Origin: HGM11416 sp034104345
Lineage (GTDB): Bacteria; Bacillota; Clostridia; Christensenellales; Borkfalkiaceae
Direction of reading: 5' to 3'
Assembly: GCA_034104345.1 (NCBI GenBank)
Contig: JAXEDY010000005.1
Span: 35,441-99,440, forward strand
Length of the DNA: 64,000 bases
Shown: positions 9,273 through 18,150 of the stretch, one piece after another
Layout: each line of letters starts with the position of its first letter
Position numbering within the stretch: the stretch's first letter is position 1
Made by a program: the position numbers and the translations under genes
The notes under the pieces: generated by a model
The model's database searches: none
What the model was told of the DNA's origin: nothing
Seen by the model: the letters and a program-made list of their open reading frames with translations, nothing else

Positions 9273-9683
9273 ATGGCTAAAGCAGCGAAGAAAAAAGTTC
9301 AATATTGGGGAACAGGCAGAAGAAAAAAAGCGGTTGCAAGGGTAAGACTTATCCCCGGCGGCAGCGGCAATATTATTATTAACGGCAGAACTATCGACGA
9401 TTATTGCGATCTCGATACTTTGAAACTCGTTATTCGTCAACCGTTGGTGCTCACCGGCAAAGAATCGGCTTACGACGTATTCGTAAACGTTTGCGGCGGC
9501 GGCTTCACCGGTCAGGCAGGCGCAATTCGCCACGGTATCGCGCGCGCTTTAATCGCAAGCGAACCCGAACTCCGCCCCGTTGTTAAAAAAGAAGGTTATC
9601 TCACAAGAGATCCGAGAATGAAAGAAAGAAAGAAATACGGCTTGAAAAAAGCGCGTAAAGCTCCGCAGTTCTCAAAGAGATAA
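9273..9683 (+). CDS. rpsI: 30S ribosomal protein S9
   Basis: A 136-aa S9 ending in the conserved basic tail KARKAPQFSKR, whose terminal Arg reaches P-site tRNA. The N-terminal GTGRRKKAVARVRL and central GGGFTGQAGAIRHGIARAL match the family. Second gene of the rplM operon, followed by hairpins and a terminator. Confidence 0.98.
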   Translation: MAKAAKKKVQYWGTGRRKKAVARVRLIPGGSGNIIINGRTIDDYCDLDTLKLVIRQPLVLTGKESAYDVFVNVCGGGFTGQAGAIRHGIARALIASEPELRPVVKKEGYLTRDPRMKERKKYGLKKARKAPQFSKR

Positions 9684-9688
9684 TTTTT

Positions 9689-9787
9689 GCAAAGCGCTAT
9701 ATTTTCGCTTTGCCGAGCCGTTTTATCGCGGCGCGAAAACACGAAAAATCACGCCGTCGGCAGTTTTGTCGGCGGCGTTGCTTTTAT
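9689..9787 (+). terminator. hairpin and terminator after rpsI
   Basis: A perfect 8-bp hairpin GCAAAGCG/CGCTTTGC (9689-9713), then an 11-bp GC-rich stem (9751-9761 with 9768-9778, two G-T pairs) and a T-containing tail. The second is the likelier terminator. Confidence 0.6.
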
Positions 9788-9868
9788 AAAATATTTGGTT
9801 TTCGTTTTTTAATCGGCTTTTGCGGTTTAACGCGTAAAACGCGGAAAACGTTTGCCTTAGCTTTCGGC

Positions 9869-10411
9869 TTAGTTAAACTCGCCTCCTTCGTCGTCGGATA
9901 TAAAATCGCCGTCTAAAAAGCGCATACATTCTTCATACGAAACGTTGCCGCGCAGAAAGTCGTTTATAAGCGCGCCGAAATCGGCGGTGCATGCAATGCA
10001 GTCGGCAAAAAAGTAGAGTGCGTTCTGCTCGTCGAAAAATCCCGCGGAAAAAAGGGCCGAACGATAAACCACCGAGCCGTCGTCGCTCGAAAAAAAGAAC
10101 GTGCCGCCGAACAATCCGCGGTTAAGTTCGTTTAAAAGGTCTATAAGTTCGCCTTCTTTTTCAATAGGCACGCCGTGATAAATGTTGCTTGAAAAAAGCA
10201 CGGTAAGGCTTAAATCTTCGATGGTAAGTTCAAACGCAACGTCGCAACGCGGCTCGTCGTTTTCGGCAATGCCTTTCACGACGTAAGGCGAAAGCGCCAT
10301 CGTTTTAACGCCCAATCCGTTTAACGCTTCCTGCATTTGTTTAAGGAAGTCCTGCTGATTTTTAAGAGCGTTTTTCGTGTGTTTTGTTTTGCAAAATTCC
10401 AAAAAGTCCAT
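9869..10411 (-). CDS. YbjN-like protein
   Basis: A 180-aa soluble acidic protein. The pattern of a helical start, a beta-rich middle (DVAFELTIEDLSLTVLFSSNIYHGVP) and a helical C-terminus resembles YbjN/type III-chaperone-like folds, but the match is by pattern only and the function is unknown. I start at ATG 10411 (MDFLEFCK), which lies downstream of a good minus-strand promoter; the frame extends to 10519, but that extension would start upstream of the promoter. Transcribed divergently from cardiolipin synthase. Confidence 0.6.
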   Translation of the reverse strand: MDFLEFCKTKHTKNALKNQQDFLKQMQEALNGLGVKTMALSPYVVKGIAENDEPRCDVAFELTIEDLSLTVLFSSNIYHGVPIEKEGELIDLLNELNRGLFGGTFFFSSDDGSVVYRSALFSAGFFDEQNALYFFADCIACTADFGALINDFLRGNVSYEECMRFLDGDFISDDEGGEFN

Positions 10412-10465
10412 AATAAAATTATTCCGTTTAAAAGTTCGGGGCGAGCAAATACGTCGCACCATAGT

Positions 10466-10494
10466 AATATAACACATTTCGGGTAAAAAAGCAA
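10466..10494 (-). promoter_or_regulatory. promoter of the YbjN-like gene
   Basis: On the minus strand: -35 TTGCTT (10489-10494), 17 bp, -10 TATATT (10466-10471). It lies between the divergent starts at 10411 and 10531 and fixes the minus-strand gene's start downstream of 10460. Confidence 0.7.
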
Positions 10495-10530
10495 TAAAAC
10501 GCGCGGCAAAAAGCCGCAAAGGAGCAAAAG

Positions 10531-12324
10531 ATGAAAAACAATAGGCGACACAAATTGTTATTCGGCAGATTCGCCGTCGTTTCGCTGCTTATTATTTTGC
10601 AGATATTCATAACGCTGTCGTTCTGGATATACATCGATAACCAGCAGTTTCTTTTTAACTCGCGCATAATTGCAATCGAAATCGAAGTTATTATTCTTCT
10701 CGTTATAATAAACCGTTACGAACCCGCGGCGTATAAACTGCCATGGGTGTGCGTAATTTTAATTCTTCCCGTGGCGGGAGTCGTTTTATATCTTATTTTC
10801 GCTTCGCCCAAAACCGCTTATCGCATAAAAAAGCGTTTTGCCAAAGCGCGTAAAGAATACGAACATTATCTGCCCGAAAACGATTCGTCGGGCATTGCCG
10901 CCGCCGATAAAGACGGGGCGAATATCTCTAATTACATTTTCAACAAAATAAAAACCCCCGTTTATTACGGAGCCGAGTGCGAATATTACGGATCGGGCGA
11001 AAAGTTTTTTCATTCGCTTAAAACCGAACTTAAAGAAGCCGAAAAATTTATTTTAATGGAATATTTTATTATCGGCGAAGGCAAAATGTGGAACGAAATT
11101 CACAAAATTTTGCTTGAAAAAGTAAAATCGGGTGTAAAAGTGTTTTTGCTTTACGACGACGTGGGTTCGATAGGCAAAATCCCCAATCATTTCGACGCGA
11201 AAATAAGAAAAGAAGGCATAGTCTGCTATAAATTCAATCCTTTCGTTCCGGTCGTATCGGGCTTTTTAAACAACCGCGACCACCGCAAAATAACCGTCGT
11301 CGACGGAAAAGTCGCGTTTACGGGCGGGGTTAACGTCGCCGACGAATATATAAACGAAGAACACCCGTTCGGCGTGTGGAAAGACGCCGCCGTTAAAATC
11401 ACGGGCAAGGCGGTAAACGCTTTTTCGATGATTTTTATCGAGTTGTTTAATTTATATGCGGCAAATCCGCTCGAACCTTCGGAATTTATAACCGACGCTT
11501 TCTCAGACAAAATCGGACAAGGCGAAAAATATTCGGCAGATGCGGAAGAAAAAGTCGAAGTGTCGGCAGACGAAAATTTAAAGAAAAAGCCCGAAAAACT
11601 TTTCGGCAGTATCGACGAATATTTAGAAAACGCCGAAAAGGCGCTTGCCCGCGGAGAAAAAGACTTCGAACGGCTCGACGCGTCGGAAGAATTGCGTTCG
11701 CCGTGGCTATCCGAAACTCCGGCGGTCGACGCCGAAACGGCGGCAGAAAAATCAGAAAAAACCATAGCGGTTCAGCCTTTTTGCGACGGACCGCGCCCGT
11801 TCTACGAAGATACCGTGGCTCAGAACATTTACACCAACATAATTTATTCGGCAAAAGAATATCTTTATATAACCACTCCGTATATAATCGTGGATTATGC
11901 GCTTTCGGAAGCGATTAAGCTTGCCGCCGAACGCGGAGTTGACGTGCGCATTTTTACGCCGCATATTCCCGATAAAAAAAGCATTTTCGTTATGACTCGC
12001 TCGAACTACGAACAGTTTTTGAAAAGCGGCGTTAAAATCTACGAATACGGCGACGGTTTTATGCACGCGAAAACTCTCGTTTCAGATGATCGTATCGCGG
12101 TTGTCGGTACGGTTAATCTCGATTACAGAAGTTTCGTTCACCACTACGAATGCGGTGCGGTTTTTTACGGCAACAAAAACTCGGCGCTTATTTGCGACAT
12201 TAAAAACGACTTTTTATCGACAGCCGCCGCCTGCGGAATTTTGCAGAGCGCAGAAAGCGCAAAACTTAACTTTTTCCAAAAGGCGTTAAAAGTTATAATA
12301 GGGTTGTTCGCGCCGCTTTTATAA
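10531..12324 (+). CDS. cls: cardiolipin synthase with a long linker insertion
   Basis: A 597-aa phospholipase-D-superfamily enzyme that condenses phosphatidylglycerol to cardiolipin. Membrane segments lie at about 10-32, 43-61 and 72-91. Both HKD motifs are intact: H251-K253-D258 and H512-K514-D519. Firmicutes Cls proteins are usually about 480-520 aa; the excess is an acidic, low-complexity block at about residues 320-412 between the two PLD lobes, after FNLYAANPLEP and before the conserved GPRPFYEDT. It encodes a charged linker without a recognisable domain. RBS GGAGCAAAAG. Confidence 0.93.
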   Translation: MKNNRRHKLLFGRFAVVSLLIILQIFITLSFWIYIDNQQFLFNSRIIAIEIEVIILLVIINRYEPAAYKLPWVCVILILPVAGVVLYLIFASPKTAYRIKKRFAKARKEYEHYLPENDSSGIAAADKDGANISNYIFNKIKTPVYYGAECEYYGSGEKFFHSLKTELKEAEKFILMEYFIIGEGKMWNEIHKILLEKVKSGVKVFLLYDDVGSIGKIPNHFDAKIRKEGIVCYKFNPFVPVVSGFLNNRDHRKITVVDGKVAFTGGVNVADEYINEEHPFGVWKDAAVKITGKAVNAFSMIFIELFNLYAANPLEPSEFITDAFSDKIGQGEKYSADAEEKVEVSADENLKKKPEKLFGSIDEYLENAEKALARGEKDFERLDASEELRSPWLSETPAVDAETAAEKSEKTIAVQPFCDGPRPFYEDTVAQNIYTNIIYSAKEYLYITTPYIIVDYALSEAIKLAAERGVDVRIFTPHIPDKKSIFVMTRSNYEQFLKSGVKIYEYGDGFMHAKTLVSDDRIAVVGTVNLDYRSFVHHYECGAVFYGNKNSALICDIKNDFLSTAAACGILQSAESAKLNFFQKALKVIIGLFAPLL

Positions 12325-12428
12325 TTTGCGGTTCGCTTTTATCCACGGGCGTTCTGCTTGAAATTCGCAAAAAAATCGACGTTTTATAACGCAAAAATAA
12401 AAAAAATAAAAAAATCTGCTAAAAACCA

Positions 12429-12457
12429 TATACAAAATTTATTATTTATGATATAAT
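12429..12457 (+). promoter_or_regulatory. promoter of the ferredoxin gene
   Basis: A perfect -10 TATAAT (12452-12457), a 17-bp spacer and a weak -35 TATACA (12429-12434), in an AT-rich segment. Confidence 0.6.
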
Positions 12458-12496
12458 ATGCGTAACAGTAAAGTGACGCAAAAGGGAGGTGTCATC

Positions 12497-12667
12497 ATGG
12501 CTTACAAAATTAAAGACGACTGCATTTCTTGCGGCGCATGTGCGGATAATTGCCCCGTAGGCGCTATCAGCGAAGGAAGCGAACACTACGAGATAAATGC
12601 CGAAACTTGCATTTCTTGCGGTTCATGCGCGTCGGTTTGCCCCGTAGGCGCGCCCGAAGAAGAATAA
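12497..12667 (+). CDS. 2[4Fe-4S] ferredoxin
   Basis: A 56-aa clostridial-type ferredoxin, a low-potential electron carrier. Two CxxCxxCxxxCP clusters are present (C9, C12, C15, C19 and C38, C41, C44, C48), related by internal duplication. The start is ATG 12497, with the strong RBS GGGAGGTG 6-7 bp upstream; a longer frame from 12458 would begin at the promoter. Monocistronic between its own promoter and a strong terminator, as expected for a highly expressed protein. Confidence 0.95.
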   Translation: MAYKIKDDCISCGACADNCPVGAISEGSEHYEINAETCISCGSCASVCPVGAPEEE

Positions 12668-12694
12668 TTTTGAATGTTCGGTGCAAAAACCTGC

Positions 12695-12723
12695 AAAAAA
12701 GCCGCTTTATAAGCGGCTTTTTT
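12695..12723 (+). terminator. bidirectional terminator after ferredoxin
   Basis: A 13-bp perfect stem (A-run plus GCCGCTT paired with AAGCGGC plus T-run) with a minimal loop. Confidence 0.9.
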
Positions 12724-12916
12724 ACTATCCGATTTATTTACTCGTTTTATCCCGATCAAAAACAGCCGGCGATAACTACCTGAATTTCTATGGTTTTGCC
12801 GTTTGAATTTTCGTTTTCTGCGTTAAAATATTAAAAAATTTATAAAAGTTTTCCGTTTTGCAAACATATCCCGATTTTTAACGGCATATATTACGAATAG
12901 CGGAGGAACGTAGAAA

Positions 12917-14395
12917 ATGGAAGTTGTTAAAAAATCCGTAAATCAAACGGAAGTTATAAAAAAAGAAGTATCTTCGGGCTTTAAAACCGACCTTGCGTTA
13001 GACGAATCGCTTGTTCGGCGCATAATTTGTCCGCGCGCGACCGTTCGCGTAGAAGGCGTTACAAAAACAAACGCCGGCATAACCGTATCGGCAAGGGCGG
13101 CTATTAACGTGCTTTACGAAGGCGACGCGGGGCTCGAAGTTTATGAAAGCGGCGTGGACTTTTCTGTGGAAGTGCCGTTCGACGGCGAATATCTGCACGA
13201 ACCCGTAACAGAAATAACCGCCGACGAAGTTACCGTAACCGCGGGCGCGGGCGGCTATACTTTAACCGCGCAGGTAACTTTAACTGCCGAATTTTTGGTT
13301 GTTAAAGCGGTCGAATACGTCGAAGACGTCGAAAACGCTATAAACAAGCGGGTTGATTTTTCTTGTTTAAGTTATTTCGATTCGTGCGTGCGGAATTTTG
13401 AAGCCGAGGAAGAGAAAACTTATCCTTACGTTATCAAGCGTATGCTTTGCGCCGACGAAAAAACGCGCGTTTTAAGCGTTTCGTGCGGAACTAACGTTGT
13501 CGTTTTCGACGCTGAAGCGGGCGGCGAATATTTGTTTTTAACGGATAGCGGCGAGCGCGTGCGCGAAAGCGTGTGGTTTCCCGTTCGTTTCGAAGCCGAA
13601 CTCGACGGAGTAACGCCCGATATGGTTGCCGCGGGCGCGGCCCAAATTTGCGGAGCGGCATATAAGGTCGAATCGTCAGAAGCGGATGGAGCGACAACGG
13701 TTACTTTTTCGTATCTTTTAAGATTTTTCGGCGAAGTTTACGAGGTTAAAGCCCGTTCGCGCGTAGACGATTGTTTTTCGGCGTCTTACGAAACTTCGAT
13801 TTCTCGCACGGGAATAAATTATAAAACTTCGTGCGAAATGCAGACCTTTAAGGGCAAATGCTTCGGGGAAGCCGCCTGCATTAAAGACGGCGATATAAAA
13901 GCGGTTTTAAATGCCTGCCTTTACGGATTAAGTTATTCGGTTACCGCCGACAAATTAAGCGTAAGCGGAGTTATAAAAGCCGAAGTTTTAACCGAAAACG
14001 ACGACGGAGTTTTTAAACGCGCCGTTTGCGAACTTCCGTTTACTTCCGAATTTGCGTTGCGTTATCCCGTGATTACGGGGGTTAGCGGCGTTGTTAAAGG
14101 CGTAAGCGTGAAAGAATTCGACGGCAAGTGCGTTTTAGAAGGAGAAACGACGTTTACCGCCGTTTGCTTCGGCGAAAAAACCGAAACCGTTTTATCCGAC
14201 GTTACCTTCGGCGACGAAAAATCCGTCGACGATTGCGCCGTGAGCATGATTTTCGTTAAAAAGGGCGAAGATTCGTGGGACGTTTGCAAAAAAGCCGGCG
14301 TATCAGAAAAACAACTTAAAGAGCAAAACCCCGCCGCAGAATTTCCCGCAGGCAAAGATTACGTTATTTCGGTTTACAGAAAAATCGATATTTAA
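12917..14395 (+). CDS. SPOCS (DUF3794) and LysM domain protein
   Basis: A 492-aa protein with repeated beta-rich SPOCS domains, known from clostridial spore-coat-associated proteins such as SipL, and a C-terminal LysM-like module (about 445-490: MIFVKKGEDSWDVCKKAGVSEKQLKEQNP) that would bind glycan or SpoIVA-like partners. The N-terminal half (LDESLVRRIICPRATVRVEG) matches the usual start of SPOCS proteins. It lacks a signal peptide. It sits 122 bp upstream of ispE, a conserved clostridial neighbourhood. Whether this organism sporulates cannot be judged from the window; the protein may act in envelope remodelling. Confidence 0.85.
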   Translation: MEVVKKSVNQTEVIKKEVSSGFKTDLALDESLVRRIICPRATVRVEGVTKTNAGITVSARAAINVLYEGDAGLEVYESGVDFSVEVPFDGEYLHEPVTEITADEVTVTAGAGGYTLTAQVTLTAEFLVVKAVEYVEDVENAINKRVDFSCLSYFDSCVRNFEAEEEKTYPYVIKRMLCADEKTRVLSVSCGTNVVVFDAEAGGEYLFLTDSGERVRESVWFPVRFEAELDGVTPDMVAAGAAQICGAAYKVESSEADGATTVTFSYLLRFFGEVYEVKARSRVDDCFSASYETSISRTGINYKTSCEMQTFKGKCFGEAACIKDGDIKAVLNACLYGLSYSVTADKLSVSGVIKAEVLTENDDGVFKRAVCELPFTSEFALRYPVITGVSGVVKGVSVKEFDGKCVLEGETTFTAVCFGEKTETVLSDVTFGDEKSVDDCAVSMIFVKKGEDSWDVCKKAGVSEKQLKEQNPAAEFPAGKDYVISVYRKIDI

Positions 14396-14440
14396 ACGGA
14401 TATTTAAGGTTTAAAACAACCTTTTAAAGCAAAACAAAAA

Positions 14441-14475
14441 TCGGCGAATGTGCCGATAACAAGCATATAGCCCCG
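14441..14475 (-). repeat. dispersed intergenic repeat, copy F
   Basis: On the minus strand it reads CGGGGCTATATGC, then TTGTTATCGGCAC, then ATTCGCCGA, aligning base for base with copy E (59168). It is inverted relative to ispE, whose start lies 43 bp downstream. Confidence 0.75.
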
Positions 14476-14517
14476 TTTTTTTAAATTTTTTGCAACAAGC
14501 GGGCGGTAAAAACACTT

Positions 14518-15417
14518 ATGATAATTCAGGAAAAAGCCAAAGCAAAACTTAATTTAGCGCTAAAAATAAAAGGTAAAAGCGGCGCTTATCATCTTCTCGA
14601 CAGCGCCGCCGTTACCGTTAATTTATTCGATCGCCTTATTATAAAAACCCGCCGCGATAAAAAGATAATTTTAAAAACGCGCGGGCTTTCTCTCGAACAG
14701 CAGTGTTATTATGTCCCCGAAAAAGACAACGCGTTTAAAGCGGCAAAACTTTTTTCGGAAAAAAAAGGAACGAACGGCGTTGAAATAACCCTTTATAAAA
14801 ACATACCCATGTCGGGGGGCATGGGCGGTTCGTCTGCCGACGCGGCAGCGGTTTTAAGGGGAATGGAACGGCTTTATAAAACGGGTGAAAATCTCGAAAA
14901 TTTAGCAAACGAACTGGGCAGCGACACCGCTTATTTATTAAGCGGCGGCGCATGCAGACTTGAAGGTAGGGGTGAAAAATTAAACCCGTTCGAACTGAAA
15001 AGCGACCTTTATTTTTCAGTTTGCTTTTTAAAATCGGGCGTAGATACTTCTAAATGTTTTAAAAAATTCGACGAGTTAAACGCCGAGAACGACGAAAGTG
15101 CCGAAAATTTTGCCGCCGAAAAAACGAACGAATATGAAGATAACGGGCTTATAGACCGACTTATTGCAAGTTTAGAAAAGGGTGAGCCCGATTATTCGCT
15201 TTTCGAAAACGATTTATATCCGGCGGCGAAAAGTATTTTGCCCGAAATAGAAAACGCGATTGAATTTTATAAATCGCTTTCGCCGAAAGCTTGCCTTATG
15301 ACGGGCAGCGGAAGCACGGTTTACGCGGTTTTCGAAACTAAAGAACTTTGCGACTGGGCAACGGATAAAGTCTGCAAAAACGGCCTTAAAGCGCTTACCT
15401 TAAAAACGGAAGATTAA
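14518..15417 (+). CDS. ispE: 4-diphosphocytidyl-2-C-methyl-D-erythritol kinase
   Basis: A GHMP kinase of the MEP isoprenoid pathway that phosphorylates CDP-ME. The ATP-binding loop MSGGMGGSSADAA spans residues 98-110; the catalytic Lys/Asp are probably K10 and D108. C-terminal GHMP motif CLMTGSGSTVYAVF. At 299 aa it is slightly long, owing to an acidic insertion near residues 185-205. thiN follows 2 bp after the stop. Confidence 0.95.
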   Translation: MIIQEKAKAKLNLALKIKGKSGAYHLLDSAAVTVNLFDRLIIKTRRDKKIILKTRGLSLEQQCYYVPEKDNAFKAAKLFSEKKGTNGVEITLYKNIPMSGGMGGSSADAAAVLRGMERLYKTGENLENLANELGSDTAYLLSGGACRLEGRGEKLNPFELKSDLYFSVCFLKSGVDTSKCFKKFDELNAENDESAENFAAEKTNEYEDNGLIDRLIASLEKGEPDYSLFENDLYPAAKSILPEIENAIEFYKSLSPKACLMTGSGSTVYAVFETKELCDWATDKVCKNGLKALTLKTED

Positions 15418-15419
15418 AA

Positions 15420-16076
15420 ATGAGTAACGAAAATAAAAAAATTAAAACCGTTGCGATAATCGCGGGCGGCGAAAAATCCGAATTAAGCGGCATAGAAAAC
15501 GCCGATTTTATAATAACTTGCGACAAAGGCTATAATTACGCCGCCGCGGCGGGTATAACTCCCGACCTTTACGTCGGCGACGGCGATTCGCTTTTCGGGC
15601 GCGTTTCGGAAAATATAATTACGTTGCAGTTGCCCGTTGAAAAAAACGACACCGATTTAATGGCGGCGGTAAGGTATTCGCTTGAAAAAATTTCGCCCGA
15701 AAATTTTATTTTTTATTGCGCGGGCGGCGGCAGATACGACCATTTTTTAGGCAATCTGCAAACGGCTTGCTATGCGGCAAAGCGCGGCGTGAAAGTTAAG
15801 ATAATCGACCTATACGCCGACTTTTATATTTTTTCGGGAGACGAAAGCGGCGAAAATACGCTTACTTTTGCCCGCCGGAAAGACTATTCGTTTTCGGTGT
15901 TGTCGCTTACGGATAAATGCGGCGGCGTGAGAATTTGCGGCGCGAAATACGAAATTGAAAACGCCGTTATAACAAGCGACTTCCCGATAGGCGTAAGCAA
16001 CGAATGGAAAGAAAACGAAATTAAAGTTTCGTTGAAAAGCGGCGTGTTGTGCGTTTGCATGTGCAAGATGCGATAA
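15420..16076 (+). CDS. thiN: thiamine pyrophosphokinase
   Basis: Transfers pyrophosphate from ATP to thiamine. Conserved features: IITCDKGYNYAAAAGITPDLYVGDGDS (residues 31-57; DGDS is the metal-binding motif), KNDTDLMAA and GGGRYDHFLGNL. 218 aa, normal length. Cotranscribed with ispE and closed by a strong terminator. Confidence 0.93.
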   Translation: MSNENKKIKTVAIIAGGEKSELSGIENADFIITCDKGYNYAAAAGITPDLYVGDGDSLFGRVSENIITLQLPVEKNDTDLMAAVRYSLEKISPENFIFYCAGGGRYDHFLGNLQTACYAAKRGVKVKIIDLYADFYIFSGDESGENTLTFARRKDYSFSVLSLTDKCGGVRICGAKYEIENAVITSDFPIGVSNEWKENEIKVSLKSGVLCVCMCKMR

Positions 16077-16090
16077 TTCAAAAATAAATA

Positions 16091-16127
16091 AAAATCCCGA
16101 CCGCAGAGCGGTAATCGGGATTTTTTT
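16091..16127. terminator. bidirectional terminator between convergent genes
   Basis: A stem AAAATCCCGA...TCGGGATTTT with an inner CCGC/GCGG helix, then T7. It serves thiN (+) and the glycosyltransferase (-). Confidence 0.9.
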
Positions 16128-16150
16128 ATAAAATTTACGCCGGGCGTTTT

Positions 16151-17290
16151 TTAGTTTTCGGCTTGTTTTTTGCGCTTTTCTATTAAAGAAAGTATGAAAT
16201 CGACCGAGTTTTGAGTTGCCGAAGCCGAAACGTTTTCTTCTTGCGCTTTAATCATCGCGGCTTCTTTTTCGGGCGACGAAATAAGTTCGAATCCCGCGTT
16301 CACAAGGTCTTTGGGCGTGTTTGCCGAAACAGCCATTCCGTGACTTAAATAAAATTCTTTGTTGGCGGTTTCGCACCCCGGAATGGGATAGGTTATAACG
16401 AGCGGCGTTCTGCTTGCCGCCGTTTCGGTCGAGGTAAGCCCGCCGGGTTTTGTGTAAATAACGTCGGCGGCTTTCATAAACAGCGGCATCTTGTCGGTGT
16501 GGCCTAAAACTTTAAACCGCTTGTCGTGGCGGTATTTTTTTAAAATTTTATATTTAACCGCGCGGTTGTTGCCGCAAATAATAACCGTTTGCGCGTCTGC
16601 CGTGCGGCTGTCGGCTGCAAAAGCGTCGGCAAGCGCAACTAAATTCCCCGCGCCCATGCTGCCGCCTATTAAAAGCACCGTTTTTTTGTTTTTGTCGAGC
16701 GAAAGTTGATTCTTTGCTTCGGTTTTTTTTACGTCAAGCAGAATACGCGGCGAATACGGAATTCCGAACGGGTGCAGTTTTTGCCCGTTAAGCCCGCCGT
16801 TTTCGTAAGCCGCGGCAAGGTCGGGGTGTGGAATTATGTATTCGTCTACGTCGGTTTCGCAAATAAAAGGAATAACCGTATAGTCGGTCATAACGCCTAT
16901 GCAGGGCGGAAGCGGAATATTCTCGCGTATCATGGCGGTAAGCGTTTCTATAGGGTAAAGGTGGGTGCAAACAATCGCGTCGTATCGGTGCGCCTTTAAA
17001 TAGGGCGTAAGAAACTTGATCATTTTGCGGTTGAAATAGTATATGGGCGAACGTTTTACATGCTTTGCCACAAAAAGGGCAAGGTTATATGCATAACCGA
17101 ACGCCTGCGGCGCGGTCTGCACCGTTTTAACGTAAAAATCGGCAACGCGCTTTGCAACTTTTTCGCCCGCCAACGTTAAATAATCGAAAACGAACGCTTC
17201 GTGCCCCTGCGCGATAAATTCTTCTTTAAGGGCGTTTGCCGCGGCGTCGTGTCCGCCGCCCGTTTTACAAGATAAAAGTAATATTTTCAT
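16151..17290 (-). CDS. processive diacylglycerol glucosyltransferase family protein
   Basis: A 379-aa GT28/MGDG-synthase-type enzyme. The N-terminus LLLSCKTGGGHDAAANAL is the classic UgtP-like acceptor loop, the middle VCTHLYPIETLTAM is conserved in the family, and KPGGLTSTETAASRTPLVITYPIPGCE is the UDP-sugar site. It probably makes glucosyl-diacylglycerols as glycolipids or LTA anchors. The next minus-strand gene upstream encodes PlsY, so glycolipid and phospholipid synthesis lie together. Confidence 0.9.
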   Translation of the reverse strand: MKILLLSCKTGGGHDAAANALKEEFIAQGHEAFVFDYLTLAGEKVAKRVADFYVKTVQTAPQAFGYAYNLALFVAKHVKRSPIYYFNRKMIKFLTPYLKAHRYDAIVCTHLYPIETLTAMIRENIPLPPCIGVMTDYTVIPFICETDVDEYIIPHPDLAAAYENGGLNGQKLHPFGIPYSPRILLDVKKTEAKNQLSLDKNKKTVLLIGGSMGAGNLVALADAFAADSRTADAQTVIICGNNRAVKYKILKKYRHDKRFKVLGHTDKMPLFMKAADVIYTKPGGLTSTETAASRTPLVITYPIPGCETANKEFYLSHGMAVSANTPKDLVNAGFELISSPEKEAAMIKAQEENVSASATQNSVDFILSLIEKRKKQAEN

Positions 17291-17376
17291 AAGTTGATTT
17301 TAATAAATTCGTAATTTAATAAAATAAAAGAGAAATCAAACGGCGGGCTATAAATCCGCAATCAGTCTTGTTTTTG

Positions 17377-18099
17377 TTATTTCTTTTTGCAAAATATAAA
17401 ATGTATTTCGCTCGGCGCGGTCTTTGTGAAAATCGCGTTGAGTTCGGTTGTTAATTTGCTTATAACCAAAACCGAAACCGCCACGCACGAAATGCTTACG
17501 GAAATCGGCGTTTTTAAAAAGAATACGGAAACCGACCAAAGCAAAAACGCGGCCGCGGTGCGCAGCGAATTGGGGTTGATAACGATTATTATCGAGAATG
17601 CGATAAAAATTATCGCAAGAACAAGCGCAGGCAAAAGGTGCGCGGGCGAACCTAAAAGAACACCGAACGAAACGGCAATGCACTTACCCCCCTTTTTAAG
17701 CCCGAAAAAGGGCGAATACGCGTGTCCCAAAACGGGCGCGAGTAATACGGGGATAAACAAAGCGCTGCTTGGATCGACAAATTTCGAAGCGGCGTAAACA
17801 GGCGCGAATCCTTTAAAAAGTTCTAATATAAGCGCTATAATTCCGCACCAAAATCCGCCGTATTTAAAGGCGTTGAAAGTGCCGGGGTTGTGGTCTTCGC
17901 TTGCCTTTGTTACGTCGACGTGCTTTATAACTTTCGGAACGAAATAAGCAAAAAGCAGCCCGCCCGAAAAATATCCTATCATTATAGCAAGCGCATAAAG
18001 CAAATAAAACTCTGCGGGATTTTCAATTCGTGAAACGGCGAACGCTAAATTGTTTGCAAAATCGCCGTTAAAATAGCCCGAAAAATTCAAGTTAGTCAA
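17377..18099 (-). CDS. plsY: PlsY-family glycerol-3-phosphate acyltransferase (divergent)
   Basis: A 240-aa membrane protein with about 6-7 TM segments. PlsY uses acyl-phosphate to acylate glycerol 3-phosphate. The signature LGHAYSPFFGLKKGGKCIAVSFGVLLG matches the catalytic GH..P.F..FKGGK loop. The other key loop, normally GSGN.G.TN, here reads EDHNPGTFNAF. This belongs to a divergent PlsY subgroup, or a paralogue with altered function. The start is TTG at 18099, supported by AAAGGAG about 9 bp upstream on this strand. Proteins of this family are usually about 200 aa; the extra residues are at both ends. Confidence 0.75.
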   Translation of the reverse strand: MTNLNFSGYFNGDFANNLAFAVSRIENPAEFYLLYALAIMIGYFSGGLLFAYFVPKVIKHVDVTKASEDHNPGTFNAFKYGGFWCGIIALILELFKGFAPVYAASKFVDPSSALFIPVLLAPVLGHAYSPFFGLKKGGKCIAVSFGVLLGSPAHLLPALVLAIIFIAFSIIIVINPNSLRTAAAFLLWSVSVFFLKTPISVSISCVAVSVLVISKLTTELNAIFTKTAPSEIHFIFCKKK

Positions 18100-18150
18100 C
18101 GTTTTTTTCTCCTTTGCGTAGGTAGGTGTGACGTAACTGCCTTTTTGCGC

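Noticed and set aside
12338..12346. TTATCCACG as a DnaA box
   Set aside because: One mismatch, isolated downstream of cls, away from dnaA; a chance match is likelier.
12550..12783. A 77-codon frame overlapping ferredoxin
   Set aside because: Shadow of the ferredoxin gene in another frame, running through its terminator.
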